From Candidatus Kapaibacterium sp. (GTDB lineage Bacteria > Bacteroidota > Ignavibacteria > Kapaibacteriales > UBA4661), in contig RDXM01000107.1 of assembly GCA_004292595.1 (NCBI GenBank), positions 1 through 64,000 of the forward strand: a DNA stretch of 64,000 nucleotides, in the 5' to 3' direction. Made by a program: the position numbers and the translations under genes. Below the pieces are notes generated by a model that did no database searches, was not told the origin of the DNA, and worked only from the letters and a program-made list of their open reading frames with translations. This document shows positions 1 to 9,758 of the stretch, in pieces (the stretch's first letter is position 1; each line of letters begins with the position of its first letter).

Positions 1-59
1 TTTTAAAGAATCTCTATTGACTACCATTTGCACCGATGACGATTGCGCTATATCGCGCC

Positions 60-155
60 GCGCCCTGCGTTCAAAGCAACGCAGACCGCGACCGCTCAGT
101 CGGCAATCGTGGTGCTTTCATCCCACGGCTAAAGCGCGTGGGCTTTCCCGCACTA
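60..155 (+). mobile_element. Putative IS200/IS605 (IS1341-type) right end with omega-RNA-like hairpins
   Basis: Three hairpins lie in series: TGCGTT/AACGCA (66-71 and 78-83), CGAC/GTCG (89-92 and 99-102) and CCCACG/CGTGGG (122-127 and 137-142), followed by TTTCCCGCAC. A terminal hairpin of the form CCCACGGCTAAAG...CGTGGGCTTTC is typical, as I know the family, of the 3' end of tnpB-carrying IS200/IS605 elements, where the omega RNA is encoded. Any tnpB gene would lie left of the window and cannot be seen, so this may be a live element end or a remnant. It abuts the 3' end of pyrG. Confidence 0.4.
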
Positions 156-169
156 ATTATCGTAAAGTA

Positions 170-1819
170 TTATTGTGGCTTTTCATGCCGTTGCAACGCC
201 GCGCCAACAAACCCAACAAAAAGCGGATGCCCACCGACAGCAACCGACTTAAATTCTGGATGAAACTGGCAGCCCACAAACCACGGGTGGTCTGGCAATT
301 CAACCATTTCCACCAAGCGTCCGTCGGGCGAAACGCCGCTAATTATCAAGCCGCTTGCTTCCAATTCTGCGCGAAAATCGTTGTTAAATTCGTACCGATG
401 CCGATGCCGCTCGCGGATAATCTGCGATTTGTACGCCTCCAGCGACTTTGTGCCTTCCTTCAACACGCACGGATACGAGCCAAGGCGCATCGTTCCGCCC
501 TTGTTGGTGATGCCGCGCTGGTCGGGCATGAGGTCAATCACATTATTTTTCACTTTCTTAAATTCTGCCGAATTTGCACCCGCAAAGCCCGCCACATTCC
601 GCGCAAATTCTATCACCGCACACTGCATTCCCAAGCAAATTCCAAAAAAAGGAATCCCGCGCTCGCGGACTTGCTGAATTGCCAAAATTTTCCCTTCAAT
701 TCCGCGCGAACCAAAGCCCGGAGCCACGATAATCCCGTCAGTGTCCTCAAGTGCGTTCATTGCCTCTTCGGCGGTGGTGATTTTTTCGGAATCAATGTAC
801 TTCACCGTAACGCGAGCATTATTCACGGCTCCAGCGTGAGTGAGTGCCTCCAAAATACTTTTGTATGCGTCTTGGTGCTGGACGTATTTGCCCACAAAGC
901 CAATGGTAACGGCAGATTTGGGCTTTTTTACGCGCTGGACAAATTTCGTCCAATCATTCAAGGTAGGCTTCTGTGTGCGGCTGATGTTGAGCTTTTTGAC
1001 GACCGTATCGTCCAATTTTGCTTTTGCGTACAGCATTGGCACTTCGTAAATTGTCTCGGCATCAAGCGCGAGAACGACGGAATCTTCATCCACATTGCAG
1101 AACAGCGCGATTTTCGATTTTATATCTTTTTCCAAATCTTCTTCGCAACGGCACACTAAAATATCAGGCTGAATCCCATATTCCATCAGCATTCGGACTG
1201 AGTGCTGCGTGGGTTTGGTCTTAAATTCGCCAGCTGACTTGATAAACGGCACGTAGGTAAGATGAATAAAAAGCGCGTTGGTGCGTCCTTTCTCCAAGCC
1301 CAGTTGTCGTGCGGCTTCTAGGAAAGGCATGGATTCAATATCGCCAACGGTTCCGCCCAATTCAATCAGCACAATATCAAATTTTTTCTCGAAACTTACC
1401 ATCCGATTCTTAATTTCATCGGTAATGTGCGGCACAACCTGCACTGTTTTGCCCAAGTATTTGCCTTGTCGCTCGCGCTGAATCACCTCGAAATAAATTT
1501 GCCCCGTGCTGATGCTGTTGCTGCGCGTAACCGGAGCCTGCACGAAGCGTTCATAATGCCCCAAATCAAGGTCGGTTTCCGCACCATCATCGGTAACATA
1601 GACTTCGCCGTGCTGGTAGGGATTCATTGTGCCTGGATCAACGTTGATGTACGGGTCGAATTTCATTATCGTCACCGATAAGCCCCGCTCTTTGAGCAAT
1701 AAGCCCAGCGATGCCGATGTGATGCCCTTTCCAAGTGACGATAGTACGCCGCCCGTGATGAAAATATATTTTGTTTTGGTAACCGCTTTAGGAGTGGTTT
1801 TGCTAACGCTTCGCGCCAT
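170..1819 (-). CDS. pyrG: CTP synthase
   Basis: Makes CTP from UTP, ATP and glutamine, the last step of pyrimidine nucleotide synthesis, in the cytoplasm. The 549-residue product has the normal full length. The N-terminal amidoligase domain begins with the nucleotide loop [17 protein letters not shown] (about residue 23 on). The C-terminal class I glutaminase has the nucleophile in FFGICLGMQ and the His/Glu pair in CQFHPEF. About 17 basic, Thr-rich residues precede the usual start, so a slightly later start is possible. It is divergent from the HmuY-like gene, with about 255 bp between them. Identification is secure. Confidence 0.97.
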   Translation of the reverse strand: MARSVSKTTPKAVTKTKYIFITGGVLSSLGKGITSASLGLLLKERGLSVTIMKFDPYINVDPGTMNPYQHGEVYVTDDGAETDLDLGHYERFVQAPVTRSNSISTGQIYFEVIQRERQGKYLGKTVQVVPHITDEIKNRMVSFEKKFDIVLIELGGTVGDIESMPFLEAARQLGLEKGRTNALFIHLTYVPFIKSAGEFKTKPTQHSVRMLMEYGIQPDILVCRCEEDLEKDIKSKIALFCNVDEDSVVLALDAETIYEVPMLYAKAKLDDTVVKKLNISRTQKPTLNDWTKFVQRVKKPKSAVTIGFVGKYVQHQDAYKSILEALTHAGAVNNARVTVKYIDSEKITTAEEAMNALEDTDGIIVAPGFGSRGIEGKILAIQQVRERGIPFFGICLGMQCAVIEFARNVAGFAGANSAEFKKVKNNVIDLMPDQRGITNKGGTMRLGSYPCVLKEGTKSLEAYKSQIIRERHRHRYEFNNDFRAELEASGLIISGVSPDGRLVEMVELPDHPWFVGCQFHPEFKSVAVGGHPLFVGFVGAALQRHEKPQ

Positions 1820-2002
1820 GACGAAATCCTTATGTTAAATCTGTTGAAAGGAAAGACAGATAGTCAAACACAAGGGCGTAAAAATAGCATTTTTTTTGGT
1901 TTCAGAAAGGAAGAATTCCCAGCGAGGCGTGGTAAAATATTTACCAGTGCTAAAAAGGCGCATTTTCCCTCGCTGGATGTTTTTACACAAAATATTTTTT
2001 CC

Positions 2003-2010
2003 TATATTTG
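2003..2010 (+). promoter_or_regulatory. Bacteroidota-type -7 box TATATTTG
   Basis: TATATTTG matches the Bacteroidota -7 consensus TAnnTTTG exactly, 65 bp before the HmuY-like start codon. A T-rich stretch (1980-1984) lies about 18 bp upstream where the -33 TTTG would be, but that box is imperfect. It is the best candidate promoter for the lipoprotein gene. Confidence 0.4.
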
Positions 2011-2074
2011 TATAAACACACGTAGAGAAAACGAAGCGTTTTTATTTCCACTTGAACCACTTTCCAGTCGCTTT

Positions 2075-2707
2075 ATGAATACTTCCATGAATACTTCTTT
2101 TCGCTCACAGCAAGTGCTTGTTGCGCTTGTCTGTATCACGCTTTTCGGCGGCTTTTTGCAATCATGCACTCCCGTCGAAACAAACGTACAGCCACCCACC
2201 ATTACCAAAACAGGAAGCATTGTCGAGGTAAAAAACCTGAACGCAAGCTCGGAAGACCGCTTCACGCTGTTCAATCTTCGCACAGGTGCAATCGTTCAAA
2301 ATCGTGATTCTGCCACAAGCACGTGGGATGTTGGCTTTCGCAAAACCAGCATTATCGTCAATGGCGGGGCAATTCGCACGGGCAAAGGCGCGGGACTCCG
2401 CCTCACCGAACAAGCATTTGAGACGCTTCGCACGATTCCCACAACAGGCTTCCGCACCGACGAGAGCGAAGAGAATCTCGCTTTTACGCCGCGCACAGGG
2501 CAAAGTTGGTATATTTACGATGCAACGGTCATTCGCCCGATTGAAAACGTCTGCCTTGTGGTGCGCTGCGCCGACGGGCAGACTGTTGCCAAAATCCAAA
2601 TTCTCAGTTATTACAAAGATGCCGTCCAACCTGATGCCCTCGCAACGACACGCTTCTACACCTTTCGCTATCAACTTACCGCCAGCAATCCTCGTGCATT
2701 TGACTAA
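2075..2707 (+). CDS. HmuY-like lipoprotein
   Basis: A 210-residue exported protein. A signal peptide ends in a lipobox (FLQSC) about 30 residues in, so it should be a lipoprotein. The body contains STWDVGFR and, near the end, FYTFRYQL, both typical of HmuY family proteins, which bind haem or related ligands in Bacteroidota. The in-frame reading extends upstream to 1832, but ATG 2075 or ATG 2087 gives a proper signal peptide. Both starts lie inside a 12-bp tandem duplication (ATGAATACTTCC/T). No outer-membrane receptor is adjacent; a tonB gene lies far off at 21382. The ligand is unknown. Confidence 0.75.
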   Translation: MNTSMNTSFRSQQVLVALVCITLFGGFLQSCTPVETNVQPPTITKTGSIVEVKNLNASSEDRFTLFNLRTGAIVQNRDSATSTWDVGFRKTSIIVNGGAIRTGKGAGLRLTEQAFETLRTIPTTGFRTDESEENLAFTPRTGQSWYIYDATVIRPIENVCLVVRCADGQTVAKIQILSYYKDAVQPDALATTRFYTFRYQLTASNPRAFD

Positions 2708-2728
2708 CGCCTTTTTCTTGAGCATTGT

Positions 2729-2873
2729 TAGGACTCTCGTAGGACTCTCGTAGGACTTTCGCACAATGTGCTTTTGAAGCTCACAGACAGGAATGTCTGT
2801 GCCACCAAAGCCAGTATTTATCAGTTTTGTAGTGGCACAGGCATTCTTTCCTGTGAGGTGTGCGAAAGTCCTA
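2729..2873. repeat. Family A inverted-repeat element, copy 1, with duplicated end
   Basis: The core 2751-2873 has perfect 15-bp inverted ends, TAGGACTTTCGCACA at 2751-2765 and its complement at 2859-2873. Inside lie two hairpin modules also used by family B. It codes for nothing convincing. It is preceded by two tandem copies of TAGGACTCTCG (2729-2750), near-copies of its own terminal 11 bp. The TA at each end would fit TA target duplication. Other copies are at 41056 and 46241. Confidence 0.85.
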
Positions 2874-2954
2874 ATTGTGTAGAATCGAAACTTTTTCTAT
2901 TATGCGCTGGCGATGTACGCACGAACACATACCACACTTCACTTGCGCATTCTC

Positions 2955-4418
2955 ATGAACACACGCTCAGAAACCCCACCAACACAAGGCTTTCGCCGTG
3001 AACTCGGCTTGCTTTCTTCCACAATGATTGTCGTTGGCTCAATGGTGGGTTCGGGAATTTTTATTGTGAGTGCCGATATTGCTCGCACGGTTGGCTCGCC
3101 AGCAATGCTGTTGGGTGTGTGGCTGGCGACAGGCATTATGACGCTCATTGCCGCTCTCAGCTACGGCGAACTTGCTGGAATGATGCCCGAAGCGGGCGGG
3201 CAATACGTCTATTTGCGCGAAGCATACAATCCCCTGACGGGCTTTTTGTACGGTTGGACGCTCTTTATGGTGATTCAAACTGGCACGATTGCTGCCGTTG
3301 CCGTCGCGTTTGCAAAATTCTCGGCGGTGCTTTTTCCTGCGCTCAGTCCGAAAAATATCTTGTTTTCGCTTGGTAGTTTTTCTGTTTCGGCGGCACAGAT
3401 ATTTGCTATTGCGAGCATTATCTTTCTTACAGCCCTGAATTTACGCGGTGTTCGTGGTGGACGCTTGGTGCAAAATGTCTTCACGGGCGCAAAGGTGCTG
3501 GGTTTGGCGGGATTAATTTTTGCTGGACTGATTTGGGGACGCAATGAACTTGCCCTCATGCACAATACCGCAGACCTTTGGCAACACGCATGGACACACG
3601 TAGAAAGCGGTACAATCACAAGCATAGAGCCGCTTGCGGGTTGGTCTCTTCTGGCGGCAATGGGCGTGGCAATGGTTGGCTCGGTCTTTTCCAGCGATGC
3701 GTGGAATAACATCACCTTTGCTTCTGCCGAAGTGGTGAACCCAAAACGCACAATTCCGCTCAGTTTATTTATCGGTACAATGCTGGTAACGGCTCTGTAT
3801 CTGGTGGCGAATGTGTCGTATCTGGTTACCTTGCCGCTTGTGGGCGACCCCACTGCTGGCACTGCACTCCAGCGCGGCATACAGTTTGCCGCCGAAGACA
3901 GAGTCGGCGTAGCGGCGGCTTCGGTGATTTTTGGCAATTCAGCCGCAAGTATTATGGCGGTTCTCATCATGCTCTCCACCTTCGGTTGCAACAATGGTCT
4001 TATCCTTGCCGGAGCGCGTGTTTACTACGCGATGAGCCGCGACGGTCTCTTTTTTGAGCGAGCTGGACTGCTGAACGAGCGGGGCGTACCAGCATTTGCG
4101 CTGGTTATTCAAGCGGTCTGGGCGAGTTTGCTGTGTTTGTCTGGCACATATGGCGATTTGCTTGATTACGTCGTGTTTGCAATTCTCATTTTTTACATTC
4201 TCACCATTGCGGGAATTTTCGTGCTTCGCAGAAAGCGTCCCAACGCAGAACGACCCATTAAAGCCTTTGCCTACCCAATTCTTCCTGCTGTGTATATCCT
4301 CATGGCATTGGCAATGTGTATAGATTTGCTTATTTTTAAGCCGCGTTTCACCTACCCAGGACTAGCGTTGGTTCTCTCTGGTATTCCTGTGTATTTTCTC
4401 TGGAAACGCGCACGGTAA
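2955..4418 (+). CDS. APC-family amino acid permease
   Basis: A 487-residue inner-membrane transporter of the amino acid-polyamine-organocation superfamily, with about 12 hydrophobic segments. The first segment carries the family signature GSMVGSGIFIV (about residues 28-38), where the unwound helix binds substrate. The overall pattern resembles bacterial LAT/SteT-type exchangers, but the substrate cannot be read from the sequence. The in-frame reading extends to 2913; ATG 2955 is preferred because it leaves a short polar N-terminus. It stands alone on its strand, followed 100 bp later by the peptidase gene. Confidence 0.88.
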   Translation: MNTRSETPPTQGFRRELGLLSSTMIVVGSMVGSGIFIVSADIARTVGSPAMLLGVWLATGIMTLIAALSYGELAGMMPEAGGQYVYLREAYNPLTGFLYGWTLFMVIQTGTIAAVAVAFAKFSAVLFPALSPKNILFSLGSFSVSAAQIFAIASIIFLTALNLRGVRGGRLVQNVFTGAKVLGLAGLIFAGLIWGRNELALMHNTADLWQHAWTHVESGTITSIEPLAGWSLLAAMGVAMVGSVFSSDAWNNITFASAEVVNPKRTIPLSLFIGTMLVTALYLVANVSYLVTLPLVGDPTAGTALQRGIQFAAEDRVGVAAASVIFGNSAASIMAVLIMLSTFGCNNGLILAGARVYYAMSRDGLFFERAGLLNERGVPAFALVIQAVWASLLCLSGTYGDLLDYVVFAILIFYILTIAGIFVLRRKRPNAERPIKAFAYPILPAVYILMALAMCIDLLIFKPRFTYPGLALVLSGIPVYFLWKRAR

Positions 4419-4475
4419 CGCCCTTGGACAAGCACTTCACGCTTTGGTTTGCACTATGATTCACTGCACCACTAA

Positions 4476-4501
4476 ATATTCAATTTTGATATTCAATTTT
4501 T
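4476..4501. repeat. 13-bp tandem duplication ahead of the M16 peptidase gene
   Basis: ATATTCAATTTTG (4476-4488) is followed at once by ATATTCAATTTTT (4489-4501), 12 of 13 identical. It ends 19 bp before the start codon, so it may touch the ribosome-binding or promoter region. Confidence 0.7.
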
Positions 4502-4520
4502 TATTTTTCTTTCCCTCAGC

Positions 4521-5780
4521 ATGACTTCACCCCTTACATACACAACACTTCCGAATGGACTTCGCGTCGTTGTGATTCCCCGCATGAATGCTCCCGTTGT
4601 TTCGGTTGCTGTTACCTACAAGGTTGGTTCATACTCTGAACAGCCCGTGAACACTGGTTTTGCGCACCTTTTTGAACATCTGATGTTTGAAGGCTCGGAA
4701 AACGTTGCGCATGGAATGTTCGATAGATACTGCTCCGAAGCAGGCGGCGACAACAACGCCTACACGACCTTCGATAAAACAACATACTATATGTCGTTGC
4801 CAGCACATCAGATAGAGCTTGGTTTGTGGCTCGAAGCCGACCGTATGGCAGCGTTCGGCATTGACGAAGAAGCCTTGCAGGTACAGAAAAATGTTGTGCT
4901 GGAGGAAATCAATCAGAACGTAGAAAACTCGCCCTACGGCACATATTCGCGGGTATTAGCGCGGGCGGCGTTCAGCAATGAAGCGGGGTATAGCTGGGAA
5001 GTCTATGGCAATCCCAAGCACGTAGCAGCTTCCACGCTTCAGGATGTGCGAGATTTTTTCTCCACCTTCTACCGTCCCGATAACGCTTGCCTCGTGGTCT
5101 GCGGTGCAGTCGAAACCCAAGAAGCACTGCGCCTTGCAGAAAAGCATTTTGGGAGAATCACGCCACAAGGCGCAGTGCCACAGGAAAAGAATTTTGCACA
5201 GGAATATCGCAAAGGAAAAAGCTACGAGCGTGTAACGGACACGGTTGCAGCCGATTCGCTTTTTTGCTCCTACCACTTCGACGGCTATATGCAGGAGCGC
5301 GATGTCCACACGGCGGATGTGCTGTGCAGCATTATTTCGGATGGTATGAGTTCTCGTTTGTACAAAAAATTGGTGTACGATGAGCAAATTGCCAGCGAAG
5401 TAAATGCCTACGTGGACGACCGCCGCTTTGCCAGTCTTTTCACGATGTATGCGATTGCCAATGGCAAGGAATATAGCTGCGATGCGCTCTACACGTCATG
5501 GCACGCCGTGATGCGCGACATCGCACAGAATGGCGTAAGCGAGCGAGAACTCACCAAAGCCAAAAACCGCATACAAACACGCATTGCCCGAACAATGCAG
5601 CGTGTATCAGGCATTGCGGACGAAGCAGCACACCAAGCCTTGTTTTTCAACGCACCAGAGCGCGTCTTTACCCTTGCCACCGAATATTCCAGCATTGATG
5701 CTGCTCGTGTGCATGAGTTCGCCCAGCGCATTTTCACGACCGATAACGAAGTGCGGATAGATTTTGTGCCAAAAGAATGA
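4521..5780 (+). CDS. M16-family zinc peptidase (insulinase/processing peptidase type)
   Basis: A 419-residue metallopeptidase. The inverted zinc motif HxxEH is visible as H49-L-F-E52-H53, with the third ligand probably the Glu in NVVLEEINQ about 75 residues later. The usual two-lobed arrangement is present: a catalytic N-terminal half and an inactive C-terminal half. No clear signal peptide is seen, so it may be cytoplasmic. Length fits the short bacterial M16B class. The following T9SS gene starts about 90 bp downstream on the same strand and could be cotranscribed. The substrate is unknown. Confidence 0.9.
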   Translation: MTSPLTYTTLPNGLRVVVIPRMNAPVVSVAVTYKVGSYSEQPVNTGFAHLFEHLMFEGSENVAHGMFDRYCSEAGGDNNAYTTFDKTTYYMSLPAHQIELGLWLEADRMAAFGIDEEALQVQKNVVLEEINQNVENSPYGTYSRVLARAAFSNEAGYSWEVYGNPKHVAASTLQDVRDFFSTFYRPDNACLVVCGAVETQEALRLAEKHFGRITPQGAVPQEKNFAQEYRKGKSYERVTDTVAADSLFCSYHFDGYMQERDVHTADVLCSIISDGMSSRLYKKLVYDEQIASEVNAYVDDRRFASLFTMYAIANGKEYSCDALYTSWHAVMRDIAQNGVSERELTKAKNRIQTRIARTMQRVSGIADEAAHQALFFNAPERVFTLATEYSSIDAARVHEFAQRIFTTDNEVRIDFVPKE

Positions 5781-5787
5781 CAAAAGC

Positions 5788-5827
5788 AGGACTTCCGCAC
5801 TCCGATATACTCGTTTGCGAAAGTTCT
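5788..5827. repeat. Possible degenerate family A ends without the interior
   Basis: AGGACTTCCGCAC (5788-5800) and GTTTGCGAAAGTTCT (5813-5827) are near matches to the two inverted ends of family A, but only 12 bp separate them. This could be an internally deleted copy or a chance resemblance. Confidence 0.35.
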
Positions 5828-5869
5828 CCATTTCTACTTTTTGCTTGCCTTTCCACCACACCACCATTT

Positions 5870-8800
5870 ATGCTGTTTCTCAACCGTCATCGTTGCTCAA
5901 CTACGGCACAAATACTGAGTTTTACACCAAACCTTTTTCTTGGGATTCTCTCTGCTGTGTGCGTACTCTTGGTTGCCCTTTCTGCACGTGCGCAAGCACC
6001 CGACACGCTCCGTATTCCGTTCAATCGTAGTGAAATCACGCAGTCCAGCATCATCCTTCGCCAAGACGCGCTCTATCGCTGGACAGTGCGCGGGCGGGCG
6101 CAAGTAGGCGTGTTTGGGCAATCCTCTCTCACTGCCGATGCTCGCTTTGCCACAAATAATCTCGGACTTCCGCAGCTTCCCGTGCAGCCCACGCGCCTTC
6201 CGCTCGACGAAAATACAGCAGTACAGCCGCTCTGTACCTCGCTTCAAGAAACATCGCCCGCAAGTTCGCCGTGCAATATTTACTTTTTGACGAATGCTCG
6301 GCGCGGTGCATCAAATCTCGCGCTCGACCCCGCATTCCGCCTCACCGATGCCGCACAAATGAAGCAATACGCCTTTCGTCCCGATGACGACACCTTTCGC
6401 GCAAGCTCGGTCTATCAAGCAATCGTGCGGGGTGCAAACGATTTCGTGAAAGCATTATTTGTTGATGGCTTTGGGTTTCCGAATAATCGCAGCTACATGG
6501 ACAATCCCTCAGACACCGCACTGGTGCTTACGATTGAGCGCCTCAGCCCTGAGTTGCTCCTTACCGCCGAACCCAATTTCAACATCACCGGACGGCTTCC
6601 CGTGCGGGTTCTGAACGATATTTCACCAGCAAGTACCTTCCGTGATACAACGATTGATTTCGGCTCGGTGCAAGTAAATACGCCACCCGTGCAAACGCGG
6701 CGCATTGTCCTGCGCAATCGCGGTGCGGAAGCACTTCGCATTCTGCGCATCGAAGCACCGATGCTGAATCCAGCCTTTACGGTGGTAAGTTCGGCAGGTG
6801 CGCTCGGTAATCCGATATTGCTGGGTGCAATGAGCGATTCCATCACGCTTTCTTGTACGTTTTTTGCCCGCGAAGCGCGTGAATACACGCAGGAAATCCG
6901 CATTATCACGAATGACCCTGCGAATCCGATATTTACCCTGCGTTTGCAAGGCAAGGGCGCGAGCGGCACACTCAGCCCCGTTCAGCCAATGGATTTTGGG
7001 AATGTGTATGTAGGAACAACTTCGCCAGTACTGACGCGGGCATTTTCTCGAACAAATTTTCTTGAGGCATTTGCGATTGATTCTGTGCAGCTTCCCGACC
7101 CGTCGTCAGGCTTTACGGTGATAGGTCTTGCGCCACAGTCGTATCCCGTTGGTCCAGACCCCCGTTTTACGCCCAGCGCATCGTTCTCTCCCAAAAATAT
7201 TGGCGATGTTGCTGATTCCGCCGTGCTGCGCGGAAACAACCTCGTTGATTACAAAATTTTCCTCACAGGACGCGGCGTGCGTGCAGATTTTACCTTTCTA
7301 CGTCAAGGAACTCCGCTTGTCGAGCGGGTTCTGGACTTCGGCACCCACGTCTCTGGCGCGAGCAGCACACAGACTATTACCATTCAAAACACAGGCAATC
7401 TTCCCCTGAACATCGCAGTAAATCTTACTTCCAGCACCAATAGTCGCCCAAGCGATGTAGGTGAATTTTCGATTGTCAGTGCGCCAAATGCGCTTGGCGA
7501 AATAACGGGAACAACGCAAAATTTTATTCTCCGCTATACCGCAAATCCGCAAAATCCCGACGGGCGCAAAGAGGCTGTCTTTGAAATAAATATCCGCGAC
7601 GGTAATAACGGTGCGGCTCTCACGCCACAACGTTTCACGCTTGTTGCGCGGCGGCTGCCAAATGTGATTACGCCGAGCCGCACCGATGTTCGCTTCGACA
7701 GCGTGTACGTCGGCAGCGAGGCGCGTGATACTATTCTTGTGAGCAATACATCGCGGTTTCTAGGAACAATTCTTCGGCAAGCCCCGCCACGTCTGCCTTT
7801 TAACGCAGATACGGTGCGCTCTCCACGCACGTTTCTTCCAGCAAATTCCGCCGTTGTCAATCTCACCTTTGCGCCAACACGAATCGGTATGCACGAGGAC
7901 TCGCTTACTCTGGCAAGCCGCGTAGATTCTACGGGGGCGCAGGAAATTTCGCGTGTGGCTGTGCGCGGTGTGGGTGTACGCCAGCAATGTCCTCTTATTC
8001 GCCTCACCTCCGACAGCAGCGCAAACACGAATACGACCATCAACACCGTATCAACGCTCGTGAATGGCAAAACACGCACCTACACGGCGGATATTGGCTG
8101 TGTGCGCGTTGGCGAGCGCAGAGATATACGCTGTTTCTTTCGGAATGATGGGAATATTCCGTTTCGAGCCTTCGACCGATTTGTACGCCTCGAACCCGCA
8201 CAAACACGTGATTTCTCGGTTGTTAATCCCTTTCAGATAGTGCGTTCTCTTTTGCCCAATGAACAAGATAACTCGTTACAAATACGCTTCACGCCAACTG
8301 TGCGCGGACCACAGGAGATGCACTATACGATTCGGAGCGATATTCGGCAAAATATTGGCGGACGAGTCCGCGTCCCGACTGCGCCAGACAGCACCGATGA
8401 CATTACCATCATCATTCGCGGTGAAGGCATTACACCGAGCATTGAGGCAGCGCAAAGTGTCGATTTTGGCGAAGTAACATTCGATGCGACGGGCGGAACT
8501 GGGTGCAATTCGACCCAGCGAGCAATTCCCTTTACGAACTCCAGCGCGATTGCCTGTGGCACCTTTACGCGGCTCTCCAATCCGCGCCTTGCAAATGCCA
8601 ATGCTACACCGTTTAGCATTCGTTCTGGCTCGACAGACCTCATCGTGCGCACAGGCAGTTCGGCGGGAACGATTCAGGTAGAATTTAAGCCTACCCGACA
8701 AGGCGATTTTCAAGATGAATTGATTGTCAATACCGACGCGCCTCCGCCACGCGATGTCCTGCGCATTCGCCTTACGGGGCGTTCTATTCCTTTGCCAAAT

Positions 8801-9589
8801 GTGGTGATGAGCATTGCCAGCAATCACACCGCACGACCGGGAAGTCTCATCAGCATACCAGTTCTGGTAACCGCCTCTACCATTGGCAACATCAACGCGA
8901 ATGTGGGTGCGCTCCGCCTGACTAACCGTGCGGAGTTTCAGCTAAAGTATAATCGCACCTTACTCGAATTTGATGGCGTGAATACCGACGGAACAGCATC
9001 GGCGGGCGGGCGCGATTCCGTGAGAGTAGATACAAGCAATCGGCGAGAACCAACCGTATTTGTCAGAATTTCTGCGCCGCAAAATGAGAACTTTCGTCCC
9101 ACCGAAACGCTTGTTAATCTCAGGTTTCGAGCATATTTAGGGAATGACACGGCAACAGTTCTGACGCTCTCGGGCGTGAGTTTTGGCGAGCCACTGTGTC
9201 CTAAAATCAACTTTCGCAAAGAGGCAGATGTGCGGCATGGGCGATTTCAGCTTGATGGCGTGTGCGATTTAGTGTGGAAAGCAGCACTGATGACGCAAAA
9301 ACCGCTCGTAATGGCAGACGTTTCGCCGAATCCGATTGTCGGTGGGCAAGGAAAAATGAGATTCTTGGTCAATGAAGCAGCAACGATTACAATTACGATG
9401 CGCGACGCGCTGGGCGTGAACTCAGTGCGAACACTTGTGCAGGAACGCAGTGTTGATGCGGGTTTGTACGAAGAAACGCTGCCGTTGGAAAACCTGCCGA
9501 CAGGAATATATTTCTGCGAAATTCTCGCTATTGCGGCAACAACAAACAGCGTGTACCGCGAAGTCAAGAAATTTGTGGTCGTAAAATGA
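5870..9589 (+). CDS. Large T9SS-exported protein with choice-of-anchor-D/ASPM-like repeats
   Basis: A 1239-residue secreted protein. A hydrophobic signal segment ends near ALSARAQA (about residue 40). Several Ig-like repeats follow, each opening with a DFGxVxVG-type strand (for example TTIDFGSVQV, MDFGNVYVG, LDFGTHVSG, VDFGEVTF), as in ASPM-SPD-2-Hydin/choice-of-anchor-D proteins. A cohesin-like beta domain (about residues 980-1140) precedes the C-terminal sorting domain, which starts at VSPNPI and ends YREVKKFVVVK. That tail is the type IX secretion signal of Bacteroidota. The in-frame reading extends to 5777, overlapping the peptidase stop; ATG 5870 gives the better signal peptide. It is probably surface-attached or released. 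Confidence 0.9.
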   Translation: MLFLNRHRCSTTAQILSFTPNLFLGILSAVCVLLVALSARAQAPDTLRIPFNRSEITQSSIILRQDALYRWTVRGRAQVGVFGQSSLTADARFATNNLGLPQLPVQPTRLPLDENTAVQPLCTSLQETSPASSPCNIYFLTNARRGASNLALDPAFRLTDAAQMKQYAFRPDDDTFRASSVYQAIVRGANDFVKALFVDGFGFPNNRSYMDNPSDTALVLTIERLSPELLLTAEPNFNITGRLPVRVLNDISPASTFRDTTIDFGSVQVNTPPVQTRRIVLRNRGAEALRILRIEAPMLNPAFTVVSSAGALGNPILLGAMSDSITLSCTFFAREAREYTQEIRIITNDPANPIFTLRLQGKGASGTLSPVQPMDFGNVYVGTTSPVLTRAFSRTNFLEAFAIDSVQLPDPSSGFTVIGLAPQSYPVGPDPRFTPSASFSPKNIGDVADSAVLRGNNLVDYKIFLTGRGVRADFTFLRQGTPLVERVLDFGTHVSGASSTQTITIQNTGNLPLNIAVNLTSSTNSRPSDVGEFSIVSAPNALGEITGTTQNFILRYTANPQNPDGRKEAVFEINIRDGNNGAALTPQRFTLVARRLPNVITPSRTDVRFDSVYVGSEARDTILVSNTSRFLGTILRQAPPRLPFNADTVRSPRTFLPANSAVVNLTFAPTRIGMHEDSLTLASRVDSTGAQEISRVAVRGVGVRQQCPLIRLTSDSSANTNTTINTVSTLVNGKTRTYTADIGCVRVGERRDIRCFFRNDGNIPFRAFDRFVRLEPAQTRDFSVVNPFQIVRSLLPNEQDNSLQIRFTPTVRGPQEMHYTIRSDIRQNIGGRVRVPTAPDSTDDITIIIRGEGITPSIEAAQSVDFGEVTFDATGGTGCNSTQRAIPFTNSSAIACGTFTRLSNPRLANANATPFSIRSGSTDLIVRTGSSAGTIQVEFKPTRQGDFQDELIVNTDAPPPRDVLRIRLTGRSIPLPNVVMSIASNHTARPGSLISIPVLVTASTIGNINANVGALRLTNRAEFQLKYNRTLLEFDGVNTDGTASAGGRDSVRVDTSNRREPTVFVRISAPQNENFRPTETLVNLRFRAYLGNDTATVLTLSGVSFGEPLCPKINFRKEADVRHGRFQLDGVCDLVWKAALMTQKPLVMADVSPNPIVGGQGKMRFLVNEAATITITMRDALGVNSVRTLVQERSVDAGLYEETLPLENLPTGIYFCEILAIAATTNSVYREVKKFVVVK

Positions 9590-9625
9590 GGAAACTTTGA
9601 AGTGCTTCAACGCAAGATTCCGTCT

Positions 9626-9646
9626 GGCTTTGAAGCCTGTTTTTTT
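9626..9646 (+). terminator. Weak terminator after the T9SS gene
   Basis: A short stem GGCT-TTGA-AGCC is followed by TGTTTTTTT, 37 bp after the stop codon, between two convergent genes. The stem is only four to five pairs, so this is a weak call. Confidence 0.3.
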
Positions 9647-9758
9647 GTTTTTGCACTTTCGAGGCTCTTCCCTTGTACACCTGATACAACAAGCTCTCCA
9701 AGCGTTTTTTGTTTCAAGGTCGGTGAAAGTCTGCACGTGATTCCGCACCTGATTTTTT

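Noticed and set aside
1-16. The very start as the end of a tnpB reading frame
   Set aside because: Frame three closes at an early TGA and frame one at TAA, but too little sequence is visible to call a gene end.
17-1159. 380-residue plus-strand reading frame over pyrG
   Set aside because: It lies entirely antisense to an intact CTP synthase and has no recognisable domain; a frame shadow.
2757-2873. Family A element as a CRISPR repeat or small RNA gene
   Set aside because: The units are not regularly spaced, and there are no spacers and no cas genes; the inverted ends point to a mobile or REP-type element.
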